DNA of 64,000 nucleotides, taken from assembly GCF_947495995.1 (NCBI RefSeq), contig NZ_CANMAX010000004.1:62001-126000 (forward strand), in the 5' to 3' direction. The position numbers and the translations under genes were made by a program. The stretch is from an uncultured Tenacibaculum sp. (GTDB lineage Bacteria; Bacteroidota; Bacteroidia; Flavobacteriales; Flavobacteriaceae). The first letter of the stretch is position 1, and every line of letters starts with the position of its first letter. This document shows positions 53,001-61,789 of this stretch, piece after piece. The notes beneath the pieces were generated by a model. That model saw only the letters and a list, made by a program, of their open reading frames with translations, searched no databases and was not told the origin of the DNA.

Positions 53001-53008
53001 AACAATAA
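50003..53008 (+). CDS. Large secreted tetratricopeptide-repeat protein
   Basis: A 1001-residue protein with a cleavable signal peptide (cleavage near LSVNAQ) followed by TPR units over nearly the full length (for example YYHLGECYLKAGKKTEALNA, LGETNYLLGNYKGAVESF, FYLAKLYFDSSKKQNAIPYY). It is presumably a periplasmic scaffold or binding platform. It is followed by an outer-membrane barrel gene after 13 bases, so the pair probably works as a unit at the outer membrane; the cargo is unknown. The last residues are Lys/Asn-rich (EAKTNESINSKQ). Confidence 0.88.
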   Translation: MKYKYLFITLCYFFSFLSVNAQNTEVQTNIDAKFHRAITLYNNKAYSGAQRVFKEVSENTSKHNLQTDADFYDAMCAIKLNQTDADTKVLDFVKKHPYSSKKEKAFLNVGNYYFANRKASHSLKWYSKVNPALLNTEEKKELNYKMGYALLVSNYFEDAKKKFATLLGDPRYGNDSRYFYGYIAYRQENYGEAEDNLAQLADNETYKSEANYYLLDMAFKSGKFEKAAQIGEKIYPNAKEKQKSDISKIIGESYFNLKQYDKAVPFLNQYQGKKGKWTNTDYYYLGYSYYKLEDYESAIGQFNKIINGQNNVAQSAYYHLGECYLKAGKKTEALNAFKNASEMNFDPVITADADLNYAKLSYEEGNPYKSVPDVLKAYLSKYPQSPNTQEISGLLITSYLNQQDYQGAIDYLKANQSTENNALANEVSLYRGIQLFNEQKLSKSLPHFLIATDAVNDTIKNKGHYWLGETNYLLGNYKGAVESFSAVSSANFEEAKYLNYNTAYAYFKQKDYDNAATYFEEFLKENIDENDLNDDASNRLGDSYYATKRYGKAMQAYDKVIKEGGAGSDYAQYQKAMSDGLIGDSSAKIKDLKKLIRDFPSSNLKDDALFQLGTTYTAKGNTVQAKKAYNQLLTEHSQSGYVPTVLLRQGLLQYNKGKNKEALTKFKEVVAKFPGSNEAKQAVASARNVYVDIGKVNEYAAWVKTIDFVNVSNSDIDNTTYEAAENKFFENDKVRAISGFKEYIQNYPNGIHALKANFYLAKLYFDSSKKQNAIPYYSFVINKGINEFSEEALAKLSQIYLEKENWKKAIPLLERLEQEGNIDQNLIFAQSNLMKGYYDRKDYTKAVTYAEKVLTNGKIDQVVGEDAQIILARSAIKTNDFTTAQDYYSALDNTATGELKAETLYYKAFFLHEEEAYESSNEEVQNLIANYAKYQYWGVKSYIIMAKNYYKLKDAYQATYILDNVVKNFTQFKDLNEEAKNELNKIRSKEAKTNESINSKQ

Positions 53009-53021
53009 AAGTTAAAAGAGA

Positions 53022-54800
53022 ATGAAAAGAGGAATAGTAGTAACTATAGCAATGTTTGTAGTAGGCTTTAGTGTAGCACAAAGTAAACCTAAAACCGAAA
53101 AATCTAAAGATAGCATCATAAAAACAGAAGTTGTAGAGGTTGTAACTTCTTATGCACCAAAAGTTACTGATGCTTTTAAAATAAAAAAGAAACCAGTAAT
53201 TAAACTATCAGATAAAGCGAAACGTAAATCTTTAGAGTATAAAATTCAACCCGTTTCTGTAGCATCAAAATTTAAACCTAAAAGTGGTGTTTTAAAAGGA
53301 ATTGATGTTGGTGATCGCGAGCGTTTATTTGATAATTATCTTTCTTTAGGTTTCGGAAATAACTTAACACCTTTTGTTGAAGCTTATTTTCAAAATACAA
53401 GTGCTTTTGAGTATGAGTATGGAGGAAAAATAAATTTTATTTCATCGAGTAATCCAGTTCAAAATACTGTATTAAATAGTAGTTATTATAATGCAAGTGT
53501 AGATTTATTCTTAAAACAAGAAATGCGTTATTTTGATTGGAAAGTTGGATTCAATGCGTATCGAAATAAATACAATTGGTATGGTTTACCTCCAGAAATA
53601 GTGTTTTTAGATACTACAACAAGTACTATTGAAGAAGAACAATTGTATCAATATGTTAATATTTTCGGGTCTATATTTTTTCAGAATAGTGCTACAAAAG
53701 AAGTAAACGCATCGATTGCATATTTTTCTGATGACCAAGAGTCAGATGAAATTCATGCAGATGTTGATGCCAACTTTGCCGTTTCTTTAGGAAGATTTGG
53801 TTTGAATTATGAGGATTTAGACGTGAGAACTTCATTAAACTTCATTATGGGAGGTTTCGATAGAGCGTATATCGATCCGCTTCAAAAAATAAATTATAGT
53901 TTTCTTACCGCAGGTGTTCATCCTTCGTATGCTTTTTCAATCAAAGATTTTGATATTAAAGTAGGAGGTAAAGCGTATTATTCTTTTGATGTAGAAAATA
54001 CTCAAGGAAAGTTTTTTGCTTATCCAGATGTAGAGGTTAATTATCCTATTATACCAAGATTTGCAAATATCTATGCTGGAGCTACTGGAGATTTAACAGT
54101 GAATTCTTATGAAAGTTTTTCTTCAGAAAATCCACATGTTTCTCCAACATTAAATATTCAACAATCTAGTGAGGCGTTTAATGCTTTTGGAGGTTTTAGA
54201 GGAATATTAAGCGGTAACTTAAATTATAATGTAAGAGCTAGCTTTAAAAAAGAAGAGAATAAGGCATTTTTTGTGTTAAATGAAGCACTTTCAAACGGAA
54301 TTAATATTGGTTACCCAAGCGGAATTTTATTTAGAGGTTACAATTATGGAAATTCTTTTAATGTAATTTATGATGACATTACTACAGTTGGTTTCTTTGG
54401 AGAAGTTACGTATGATTTTTCTAGAAAACTTAACCTAGGATTAAATGTTTCTTTTAATACATACAATACAACAACTCAAGATAAAGCTTGGAATTTACCA
54501 CAAATAAAAGCAGATGTTTTTGCTAATTATAAGGTGAAAAAATGGTATGCTGGAGCGAATTTATATTTTATAGGAAGTAGAACAGGAGCTCAAACAAACG
54601 GAGCAACTTTTAATGCTATAGATTTAGATGCTTACATTGATTTAAATCTTAATGGAGGGTATCATTTTAATGATTTATTTTCAGTGTTTTTACAAGCAAA
54701 TAACATTACGAATAGTAATTACCAGCGTTACACAAACTTCAACGCACAAGGATTCCAAATTATTGGTGGGTTCATTTGGAAGTTTGATGCGCTGTTTTAG
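53022..54800 (+). CDS. TonB-dependent-receptor-like outer-membrane barrel
   Basis: A 592-residue outer-membrane protein with signal peptide (cleavage after FSVAQ), an N-terminal region (about 25-90: VVEVVTSYAPKVTDAFKIK) without a clear plug domain, and amphipathic beta strands to the end (IGGFIWKFDALF, a typical C-terminal barrel strand). It resembles the barrel half of TonB-dependent receptors but the plug is missing or very short, so ligand gating is questionable. It is paired with the upstream TPR gene. The cargo is unknown. Confidence 0.82.
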   Translation: MKRGIVVTIAMFVVGFSVAQSKPKTEKSKDSIIKTEVVEVVTSYAPKVTDAFKIKKKPVIKLSDKAKRKSLEYKIQPVSVASKFKPKSGVLKGIDVGDRERLFDNYLSLGFGNNLTPFVEAYFQNTSAFEYEYGGKINFISSSNPVQNTVLNSSYYNASVDLFLKQEMRYFDWKVGFNAYRNKYNWYGLPPEIVFLDTTTSTIEEEQLYQYVNIFGSIFFQNSATKEVNASIAYFSDDQESDEIHADVDANFAVSLGRFGLNYEDLDVRTSLNFIMGGFDRAYIDPLQKINYSFLTAGVHPSYAFSIKDFDIKVGGKAYYSFDVENTQGKFFAYPDVEVNYPIIPRFANIYAGATGDLTVNSYESFSSENPHVSPTLNIQQSSEAFNAFGGFRGILSGNLNYNVRASFKKEENKAFFVLNEALSNGINIGYPSGILFRGYNYGNSFNVIYDDITTVGFFGEVTYDFSRKLNLGLNVSFNTYNTTTQDKAWNLPQIKADVFANYKVKKWYAGANLYFIGSRTGAQTNGATFNAIDLDAYIDLNLNGGYHFNDLFSVFLQANNITNSNYQRYTNFNAQGFQIIGGFIWKFDALF

Positions 54801-54826
54801 GTAAATACTACTTTTTAAAATATAAC

Positions 54827-54858
54827 AAAACACAACTATAATTTATGGTTGTGTTTTT
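54827..54858 (+). terminator. Terminator of the TPR-barrel operon
   Basis: AAAACACAAC (54827-54836) and GTTGTGTTTT (54848-54857) with an 11-base loop and T tail. A GTG at 54849 inside it could be misread as the start of the next gene. Confidence 0.75.
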
Positions 54859-54887
54859 ATTTTAATAAAAAAACGTACCTTGAAAAT

Positions 54888-56030
54888 ATGTTAATTCATA
54901 TTTCAAATTACATTACAGCATTAGTATGCTTGATCACATTTTTCGTTATTCAAAGAATATATCACAAAGAAAAATCTAGAGAATTAAAAACGAATTCTGT
55001 TGAAGGTATAAAATGGTTCGCTTTAGCTATTTTTTCTTGGGGATTAGGAGCTTTTTTGAACATAATGCTTATCGATTTCTTTAATGTATCCGCATCAAAT
55101 AGTATTATAATAAGCATTGGAGTTTTATTTTCGCTATTAAATTCACTTTTCATTTTACTATCAATTCCTTCGATACAACATAATGAAAAAAGAAGTATTG
55201 TAATTCGAATTATAGAACGATTTACAAATAAAGAAGTGTTCATCATTTTCGGAGGAGTATTAACTATGATAGCCTCAGTTTTTATAATCTCTTTTTACAC
55301 AAATAATCAAGTGAATTCCAGTAATAATGTAATTTGGTTAATCGATATTCCAATTTCTTTAGTGGTAGCTTTTGCATTATTACAAGAGTTAAACAAAGCA
55401 TTTAAAAATAGAGGAATGCGTTTTATGGTGTTGCCTACATTAGCTTTGTTTTTATTGATTGTTGTTGCAGTTACACATCGAATTTTTCCAGAAGAGAGCG
55501 TGGCAAATTGGGTTGATACTAATATTTGGAGTGTTCTTGGTGTAATATCAAGTATTTCATTCAAGTTTTTATTTATACTCTTGTTTACGATCTTACTATA
55601 CAGTTGGAAATTATTAGCTGAGAAAGAAGAAAAACAAACAGAATTACAAAATACAAAGCTCTTACAAGAAGATTTAATTCTTGAAAATGAAAAGCTACAA
55701 ATAGCGAATGAAAGTCATTTAAGCACAATAAAAAGTTTGAAATCAGAAATTTTAGCAGAGAAAAAGAAATTCAAAGAGTTGCAATTAGCTTCTAAAGTAG
55801 AGTTATCTGATCGTCAAAAAGAAGTATTAGGAAATTTAGGAATTTGTGGAGAAGAAAAATCATATACTGAAATTGCTGAGGCAATGAATATAAGTGTAGA
55901 TGGATTTCAAACTCACATTTACCAAATCAAAAAAGTACTTAATATTTCAGGAACAGGTGGAAAAGAGCAGTTAATTGCTTACGCTAAAGATCACGAATTA
56001 CTTGATTTTGCTACGATTCAGCATGATTAA
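54888..56030 (+). CDS. Membrane-bound LuxR-type transcriptional regulator
   Basis: Starting from ATG 54888 (380 residues), the protein has seven hydrophobic helices (about 5-25, 42-62, 72-92, 118-138, 152-170, 185-203 and 212-240), a coiled coil (about 245-300) and a C-terminal LuxR-type helix-turn-helix (ELSDRQKEVLGNLG, then SYTEIAEAMNISVDGFQTHI). It is a one-component regulator tied to the inner membrane, so its input is probably an envelope or membrane signal. The upstream GTG at 54849 lies in a terminator stem and is rejected. Target genes are unknown; the symporter gene 100 bases downstream is a candidate. Confidence 0.85.
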   Translation: MLIHISNYITALVCLITFFVIQRIYHKEKSRELKTNSVEGIKWFALAIFSWGLGAFLNIMLIDFFNVSASNSIIISIGVLFSLLNSLFILLSIPSIQHNEKRSIVIRIIERFTNKEVFIIFGGVLTMIASVFIISFYTNNQVNSSNNVIWLIDIPISLVVAFALLQELNKAFKNRGMRFMVLPTLALFLLIVVAVTHRIFPEESVANWVDTNIWSVLGVISSISFKFLFILLFTILLYSWKLLAEKEEKQTELQNTKLLQEDLILENEKLQIANESHLSTIKSLKSEILAEKKKFKELQLASKVELSDRQKEVLGNLGICGEEKSYTEIAEAMNISVDGFQTHIYQIKKVLNISGTGGKEQLIAYAKDHELLDFATIQHD

Positions 56031-56133
56031 CCATATGCTTAATCATTGCTACTTTTAAAAAGAGCATTGTGTAACCTTTACATGCTTTGTCTTTAAAAAC
56101 ATTTTTGTGTGAAACATTTTAATCACACAAATT

Positions 56134-57645
56134 ATGGCATTTCTCATTCAAGAAGCACAAAGTTTAGATCAACAAATCAATCAATCTTTTCATGAAGCAA
56201 CGAGTTGGTTTACCGACGCAATTTTATATCAAATTCCGATAACAAATACCATTTCCATTCCTTGGGTATTAATTATTCTTGTGCTTGGCGCATTATATTT
56301 TTCAATCTATTTCAAAGGAATAAATATCCGTAGTTTTTTAACTTCAGTAAATATCATTAGAGGAAAATATGATCATATTGATATTCCAAATCAAGAAGAT
56401 GTTAAAGAAACAATACGAGTTGAAGGAAATGGAGAAGTATCACATTTTCAAGCATTAACAGCTGCACTTTCAGCAACAGTGGGTTTAGGTAATATAGCCG
56501 GAGTTGCCATCGCTTTGTCTATAGGTGGAGCTGGAGCTACATTTTGGATGATTATTATTGGATTACTCGGAATGGCGTCAAAATTTGTAGAATGTACTTT
56601 AGGTGTAAAATACAGAGAAATTGCAAAAGATGGAACTGTTTTTGGCGGACCGATGTACTATCTTAAAAAAGGTTTTTCACAATTAGGTTTTTCTAAAATA
56701 GGAAAGTTGTTGTCAGTTGTATTTGCAGTAATGTGTGTTGGAGGTTCTTTCGGAGGAGGAAATATGTTTCAAGTAAATCAAGCATTTAAACTATTCGAAT
56801 ATGTTACTGGAGCAGAAGAGAGTTTTATTTATGGAAAAGGTTGGATTTTCGGATGTATAATGGCAATTTTTGCTGGAATAGTAATTATCGGCGGAATAAA
56901 AAAAATAGCCAAAGTAACAGATAAAGTTGTGCCTGTTATGGTGGTCGTATATGTGTTCGCTGTTATTGTAGTTTTATTGACTAATTTTTCTGAAATTCCA
57001 AATGCGATATCACAAATTATTGAGGGAGCGTTTAATCCTGAAGGAATCGCTGGTGGTTTTATTGGTGTTATGATTCAAGGTTTTCGTCGTGGTGCATTTT
57101 CAAATGAAGCAGGAATCGGATCTTCTTCGATAGCACACGCAGCAGTGAAAACGAATTATGCAGCTAGCGAAGGTTTAGTAGCTTTATTAGAGCCTTTTAT
57201 AGATACTGTTATTGTTTGTACTATGACTGCTCTAGCGTTAATTATAACAGGACAAATAACTGCTGGAAATGAAGTGTCTTTTGAGCAAGGAGCAATTTTA
57301 ACTTCTAAAGCTCTAGAAAGTAGTATTTCTTGGTTTCCGTATGTATTAACTATAGCTGTGATTTTATTTGCGTTTTCTTCTATGATTTCTTGGTCGTATT
57401 ATGGCTATCAAGCTTGGACCTTTCTCTTCGGAAGAAATAAAACCATTGGAAATATTTACAAAGTAATCTTTTGCATATTTACAGTTGTTGGAGCAGCAGC
57501 TACTTTAAATGCAGTAACCGATTTTTCTGATGCTATGGTTTTTTCTATGATGGTGCCTAACATGATAGGTTTGGTTGTATTAGCTCCGCAAGTATTAAAA
57601 GAACTAAAAAAATATAAATTAAAGATCAAGCAAAATAAACATTAA
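56134..57645 (+). CDS. Alanine/glycine:cation symporter (AgcS family)
   Basis: A 503-residue inner-membrane symporter of the AgcS family, which imports alanine or glycine with Na+ or H+. The family signature is present: ATVGLGNIAGVAIALSIGGA near residue 108 and GMASKFVECTLGVKYRE near 145, with FRRGAFSNEAGIGSSSIAH near 315. About eleven helices are visible. It is separate from the regulator upstream and the M28 peptidase downstream. Confidence 0.95.
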   Translation: MAFLIQEAQSLDQQINQSFHEATSWFTDAILYQIPITNTISIPWVLIILVLGALYFSIYFKGINIRSFLTSVNIIRGKYDHIDIPNQEDVKETIRVEGNGEVSHFQALTAALSATVGLGNIAGVAIALSIGGAGATFWMIIIGLLGMASKFVECTLGVKYREIAKDGTVFGGPMYYLKKGFSQLGFSKIGKLLSVVFAVMCVGGSFGGGNMFQVNQAFKLFEYVTGAEESFIYGKGWIFGCIMAIFAGIVIIGGIKKIAKVTDKVVPVMVVVYVFAVIVVLLTNFSEIPNAISQIIEGAFNPEGIAGGFIGVMIQGFRRGAFSNEAGIGSSSIAHAAVKTNYAASEGLVALLEPFIDTVIVCTMTALALIITGQITAGNEVSFEQGAILTSKALESSISWFPYVLTIAVILFAFSSMISWSYYGYQAWTFLFGRNKTIGNIYKVIFCIFTVVGAAATLNAVTDFSDAMVFSMMVPNMIGLVVLAPQVLKELKKYKLKIKQNKH

Positions 57646-57728
57646 TCAAAAATGTGTTTATAAGAACATGAAACTTACTAGGAAAAAAATAAAACCGTAA
57701 TTTTAAACTCCATTAATTAAACCAAAAC

Positions 57729-59177
57729 ATGAAAAAAACTCTCATTTTTTTATTGGCAGCAACTGTAATTAGTAGCTGTAATACAGATAAAAAAGAAAAA
57801 GCTAATGAAACCAAAACTGTTGCTATTGTAAATAAAGCAGAGCAAAAGAAAGACAGTGCTAATATTAAACACTTTTTCAATGCAGCATTAACTGAAGGAA
57901 AATCATACGAATGGCTACGTGATTTAACTCAAAATATTGGAGGTCGTTTATCGGGTTCTCCGCAAGCTGCTAAAGCTGTTGTTTGGGGTGAACAACTAAT
58001 GAAAGACGTAGGTTTAGATTCTGTGTGGTTACAACCTGTTATGGTGCCACATTGGGTTCGAGGAGAAAAAGAAGAAGCGTATTATACTGTAAACGGAAAG
58101 AAAAAAGATGTTCCTGTTTGTGCTTTAGGTTTTTCAATTGCTACTCCTGCATCTGGAATTAAAGCTGAAGTTATTGAGGTGAAAAGTTTAAAAGAAGCTG
58201 AAGAATTAGGCGACAAACTAAAAGGAAAAATAGTATTCTTTAACGGAGCTTTTGATGAAACTTTAATTAATACTTTTCAAGCTTACGGAGGTTGTGTCGG
58301 ACAACGTTTTTCTGGAGCTAGAATTTGTGGACAGTTTGGTGCTAAAGGAGTAATTGTTCGTTCAATGACTAACGGAATTAACGATTATCCTCATACTGGA
58401 ACAATGAGTTACGGAGAAATGCCAAAAGAACAATACATTCCTGCAGCTGCAATTAGTTCGAGAGCAGCAGAAAATTTAAGTGCAGATTTAAAAAAGAATC
58501 CAAGTTTACAGTTTTACTTCAAGCAAAGTTGCGAAACATTACCAGATGCGCCATCTCATAACGTTGTTGGAGAAATAAAAGGAAGTGAAAATCCAGAAAA
58601 AATTATTGTTGTAGGTGGACATTTAGATTCTTGGGATTTAGGTGAAGGTGCTCACGACGATGGAACAGGAGTTGTACAATCTTTAGAAGTTGCATACTTG
58701 TTAAAAAAGAATAATATAAAACCTAAAAATACAATTCGAATCGTATTCTTTATGAATGAAGAAAACGGAACTCGTGGAGCGAAAGAATACGCTAGATTAG
58801 CAAAATTGAATAAAGAAATTCATGTTGCTGGTTTGGAAAGTGATGCAGGTGGACATACACCTAGAGGTTTTTCTATTGATGCAAATGCAGAAAATACGGC
58901 TTTAGTTCAAAGTTGGAAAACGTTATTGGCTCCTTATGGTTTGCACGATTTAATTAAAGGTGGAAGTGGAGCAGATATTTCTCCGTTAAAAGACGATCAT
59001 GTTACTTTAGCAGGATATAGACCAGATAGTCAACGTTATTTTGATTATCACCATACATCTACTGATACTTTTGATAAAGTAAATAAAAGAGAATTAGAGT
59101 TGGGTAGTGCATCTATGACAAGTTTAGTGTACTTAATGGATAAGTATTTGTATACAGACGAAAAAGTAAAACCATAA
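57729..59177 (+). CDS. M28 family metallopeptidase lipoprotein (carboxypeptidase Q-like)
   Basis: A 482-residue lipoprotein (Cys17 in ISSCNTD). Zinc ligands of the M28 fold are visible: His298 in GGHLDSWDLG, Asp310 in GAHDDGTGV, the Glu-Glu in FMNEENGTRG near 343, the Asp in ESDAGGHTP and the final His in DYHHTSTDT. A protease-associated (PA) insert lies before them (about 150-240). The arrangement resembles plasma glutamate carboxypeptidase, which removes residues from dipeptides or peptides. It starts a three-gene operon with DoxX and amidohydrolase genes. Confidence 0.94.
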   Translation: MKKTLIFLLAATVISSCNTDKKEKANETKTVAIVNKAEQKKDSANIKHFFNAALTEGKSYEWLRDLTQNIGGRLSGSPQAAKAVVWGEQLMKDVGLDSVWLQPVMVPHWVRGEKEEAYYTVNGKKKDVPVCALGFSIATPASGIKAEVIEVKSLKEAEELGDKLKGKIVFFNGAFDETLINTFQAYGGCVGQRFSGARICGQFGAKGVIVRSMTNGINDYPHTGTMSYGEMPKEQYIPAAAISSRAAENLSADLKKNPSLQFYFKQSCETLPDAPSHNVVGEIKGSENPEKIIVVGGHLDSWDLGEGAHDDGTGVVQSLEVAYLLKKNNIKPKNTIRIVFFMNEENGTRGAKEYARLAKLNKEIHVAGLESDAGGHTPRGFSIDANAENTALVQSWKTLLAPYGLHDLIKGGSGADISPLKDDHVTLAGYRPDSQRYFDYHHTSTDTFDKVNKRELELGSASMTSLVYLMDKYLYTDEKVKP

Positions 59178-59178
59178 T

Positions 59179-59544
59179 ATGGAGCAGATGTTTTTGTATT
59201 CAAGGTTTCTTATGGCTGTAATGTTAATAGCTATAGGGTTTCATCATTTTTATAAACCTAAATTTTATTATCCAATCATACCAGCTTTTTTTCCTAAGCT
59301 TTTTGTTACGTATGCTTCAGGAATAGTAGAATTAGTTATAGGAATAGGTTTGTGTATTCCAAATTATCAGAAATATGCAGCTTTAGGAATGGCCTTGCTT
59401 ATGATTGCATTTTTACCATTACATATTTGGGATATCACAAGAGAAAAACCAGCAATGAAAACAAAAAAAGGAGCTTACATTAGGCTTGTTATTCAATTTG
59501 TTTTGATAGCGTGGGCATGGTTTTTATTCAAAAAACTAAACTAA
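59179..59544 (+). CDS. DoxX-like small membrane protein
   Basis: A 121-residue protein with four predicted helices and the DoxX-like FLMAVMLIAIGFHHFY and SGIVELVIGIGLCIP segments. It begins one base after the stop of the M28 peptidase gene. DoxX-like proteins have been linked to thiol redox and to membrane oxidoreductases; no function is known here. Confidence 0.85.
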   Translation: MEQMFLYSRFLMAVMLIAIGFHHFYKPKFYYPIIPAFFPKLFVTYASGIVELVIGIGLCIPNYQKYAALGMALLMIAFLPLHIWDITREKPAMKTKKGAYIRLVIQFVLIAWAWFLFKKLN

Positions 59545-59549
59545 CTTAA

Positions 59550-61163
59550 ATGAAAAAAATAATTCTATTATCAGCATTAGGATTCTTAGCATATTCTTGT
59601 CAACAAAAGCAAAAGGTTGATGTTATTGTTAAAAACGCGAATGTTTATACCGTAAATAAAAACTTCGAAACTGTTGAAAGTTTTGCCATTCAAGATGGAA
59701 AATTTGTAGCGGTTGGATCAACATCAGAAATTGAAAATAAATATGAAGCAGCTTCAGTTATTGATGCTGAAGGAAAAGCAGTATATCCAGGTTTCATAGA
59801 TGGACATTGTCATTTTTTTAGATTCGGATTACAATTACAAAAAGTAGATGTTACTGGAACAGAAAGTTACGATGCTGTTTTAGAGAAATTAGTTGCTTTT
59901 CAGAAAGAGAAAATCCTTCCTTTTATCACAGGTAGAGGTTGGGATCAAAATGATTGGGAAGTAAAAAAGTTTCCCACAAAAGAGAAATTAGATCAACTTT
60001 TTCCAGATACTCCTGTAGCAATCACAAGAGTTGACGGACATGCGATGTTGGTGAATCAAAAAGCTTTAGATGTTTCAGGAATTACAAACGATTCTAAAGT
60101 TGAAGGAGGAGAATTTATCAAAGACGATGGAAAACTAACAGGAGTATTAATTGATAATGCAATGGATTTTGTAAAAGTTCCTTTGGCTTCTAAAGCAGAA
60201 CAAATTCAAGCATTAAAAGATGCAGAAAAAATCAATTTTTCTTATGGATTAACAACTGTTGTTGATGCAGGTTTAGATCAAGAAACAATCGAACTAATCG
60301 ATAGTTTACAGCAATCTGATGATTTAAAAATCAGAATGTATGCAATGGTTTCTGCAACGCAAAAGAATTTAGATTACTATATTAAAAAAGGAATTATTAA
60401 AACAGATCGTTTAAATGTTCGTTCTTTTAAAGTTTACGGAGACGGAGCTTTAGGTTCTCGTGGAGCAGCGTTAAAAAAGCCATATAGCGATCGTCATAAT
60501 CATTTCGGAGCATTAATTTTTTCTCCTGAACGTTATAAGGAAATTGCGAAACAAATCGCAGATTCAGAATATCAAATGAATACGCATGCCATTGGAGATT
60601 CAGCAAATTATTTAATGTTGAAAACATATCAAGAAGTTTTAAAAGGTCAAACCGATAGACGTTGGAGAATCGAACATGCACAAATTGTAGATCAACAAGA
60701 CTTTGATTTGTTTAAAAATGTTATTCCATCTATTCAGCCTACACACGCAACTTCAGATATGTATTGGGCAGCAGATCGAGTAGGAGAAGAAAGAATAAAA
60801 GGAGGTTATGCTTTTAAACAGCTGTTAAATGTATACGGAAAAGTAGCCTTAGGTACCGATTATCCTGTAGAAAAAGTAAATCCGTTTTTAACTTTTTACG
60901 CAGCTGTTGCTAGAAAAGACTTAAATAATTATCCTGAAAACGGATATCAAATGGAAAATGCGTTAACCAGAGAAGAAACCTTAAAAGGAATGACAATTTG
61001 GAATGCATATGCGAACTTTGAAGAAAATGAAAAAGGAAGTATTGAAGTTGGTAAAATGGCAGATTTCATCATCTTAGATCAAGATATAATGAAAGTTGAT
61101 ATTAATAAAGTGCCTAAAACAAATGTTTTAGAAACGTACTTGAATGGAGAGAAGGTAAAGTAA
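59550..61163 (+). CDS. YtcJ-like amidohydrolase lipoprotein
   Basis: A 537-residue amidohydrolase (family 3) lipoprotein (Cys17 in AYSCQQ). The metal HxH is His86-Cys-His88 in DGHCHFFRFG, further ligands are in TRVDGHAML, a carboxylated-lysine position is replaced by the FKVYGDGALGSRG region, the second His pair is in IGDSANYL/IEHAQIVD, and the late Asp in LGTDYPVE. Members hydrolyse cyclic amides or similar substrates. It closes the operon with the M28 peptidase and DoxX protein, five bases after the latter, which suggests joint envelope turnover of peptides or amides. Confidence 0.92.
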   Translation: MKKIILLSALGFLAYSCQQKQKVDVIVKNANVYTVNKNFETVESFAIQDGKFVAVGSTSEIENKYEAASVIDAEGKAVYPGFIDGHCHFFRFGLQLQKVDVTGTESYDAVLEKLVAFQKEKILPFITGRGWDQNDWEVKKFPTKEKLDQLFPDTPVAITRVDGHAMLVNQKALDVSGITNDSKVEGGEFIKDDGKLTGVLIDNAMDFVKVPLASKAEQIQALKDAEKINFSYGLTTVVDAGLDQETIELIDSLQQSDDLKIRMYAMVSATQKNLDYYIKKGIIKTDRLNVRSFKVYGDGALGSRGAALKKPYSDRHNHFGALIFSPERYKEIAKQIADSEYQMNTHAIGDSANYLMLKTYQEVLKGQTDRRWRIEHAQIVDQQDFDLFKNVIPSIQPTHATSDMYWAADRVGEERIKGGYAFKQLLNVYGKVALGTDYPVEKVNPFLTFYAAVARKDLNNYPENGYQMENALTREETLKGMTIWNAYANFEENEKGSIEVGKMADFIILDQDIMKVDINKVPKTNVLETYLNGEKVK

Positions 61164-61192
61164 GTTTCCTCGAGTTATTCAATAAAAAATAA

Positions 61193-61240
61193 GGGTTATT
61201 TTAAAATTCTGTGTAAGGAATTGAGAAATAACCCGTTTTT
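61193..61240 (+). terminator. Terminator of the M28-DoxX-amidohydrolase operon
   Basis: GGGTTATTT (61193-61201) and AAATAACCC (61226-61234) pair, with an inner AATTC/GAATT helix in the loop, followed by five T at 61236-61240. Confidence 0.7.
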
Positions 61241-61246
61241 AATTTT

Positions 61247-61726
61247 ATGAGATCTATAAAAATATTCATCGGACTATTGTTTTTAGTATTGTCTATTTAT
61301 GGACAGCAAACTGAAAAGGAAGCATTAAAAAAACTATCTTTTTTAATTGGAGATTGGAAAGGAATATCAACTTCATATGGTAAAGACGGTACTTCTAAAG
61401 TACCTGTGCAAGAAAATGTACACTATATTATGGATGGTGATTTAATTGTGTTAAACGTAAAATCTGAATGGATTCAATTACATACAATCATCAGTTATAA
61501 TGTAAAAGATAAAAACTACTATTATTATCCGTTTTCAAAAAAAGGAAATAAACAGGGTTACAAAAGTGAAATTGTAGATGGTAAGTTTATGGTGTATTTC
61601 AATGAAAGTGCACGATTAACTTTTACAAAAACAGCTAAAGGAGAATTTCATGAGTTTGGTGAGCGCTTAGTTGATGGAAATTGGGAGAAATACTTTGAGG
61701 ATATTTTAGAACTTCAAAAAAAATAA
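61247..61726 (+). CDS. Secreted DUF1579-like protein
   Basis: A 159-residue protein with signal peptide (cleavage after SIYGQQ) and the start LSFLIGDWKGISTSYGKDG typical of DUF1579-like and related lipocalin-type domains. The remainder is beta-rich and ends with DGNWEKYFEDILEL. Function unknown. It lies just after the amidohydrolase terminator, with no obvious promoter box. Confidence 0.78.
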   Translation: MRSIKIFIGLLFLVLSIYGQQTEKEALKKLSFLIGDWKGISTSYGKDGTSKVPVQENVHYIMDGDLIVLNVKSEWIQLHTIISYNVKDKNYYYYPFSKKGNKQGYKSEIVDGKFMVYFNESARLTFTKTAKGEFHEFGERLVDGNWEKYFEDILELQKK

Positions 61727-61789
61727 ATTACAATCTGCGTCTTTTTAAAAAGTTTCATGTCTATTAAGTGAAATTTTAAAATAAATATT

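Noticed and set aside
54849-54887. GTG 54849 as start of the membrane LuxR gene
   Set aside because: The 13 extra codons lie in the terminator stem of the previous operon, and the natural N-terminus begins at ATG 54888.
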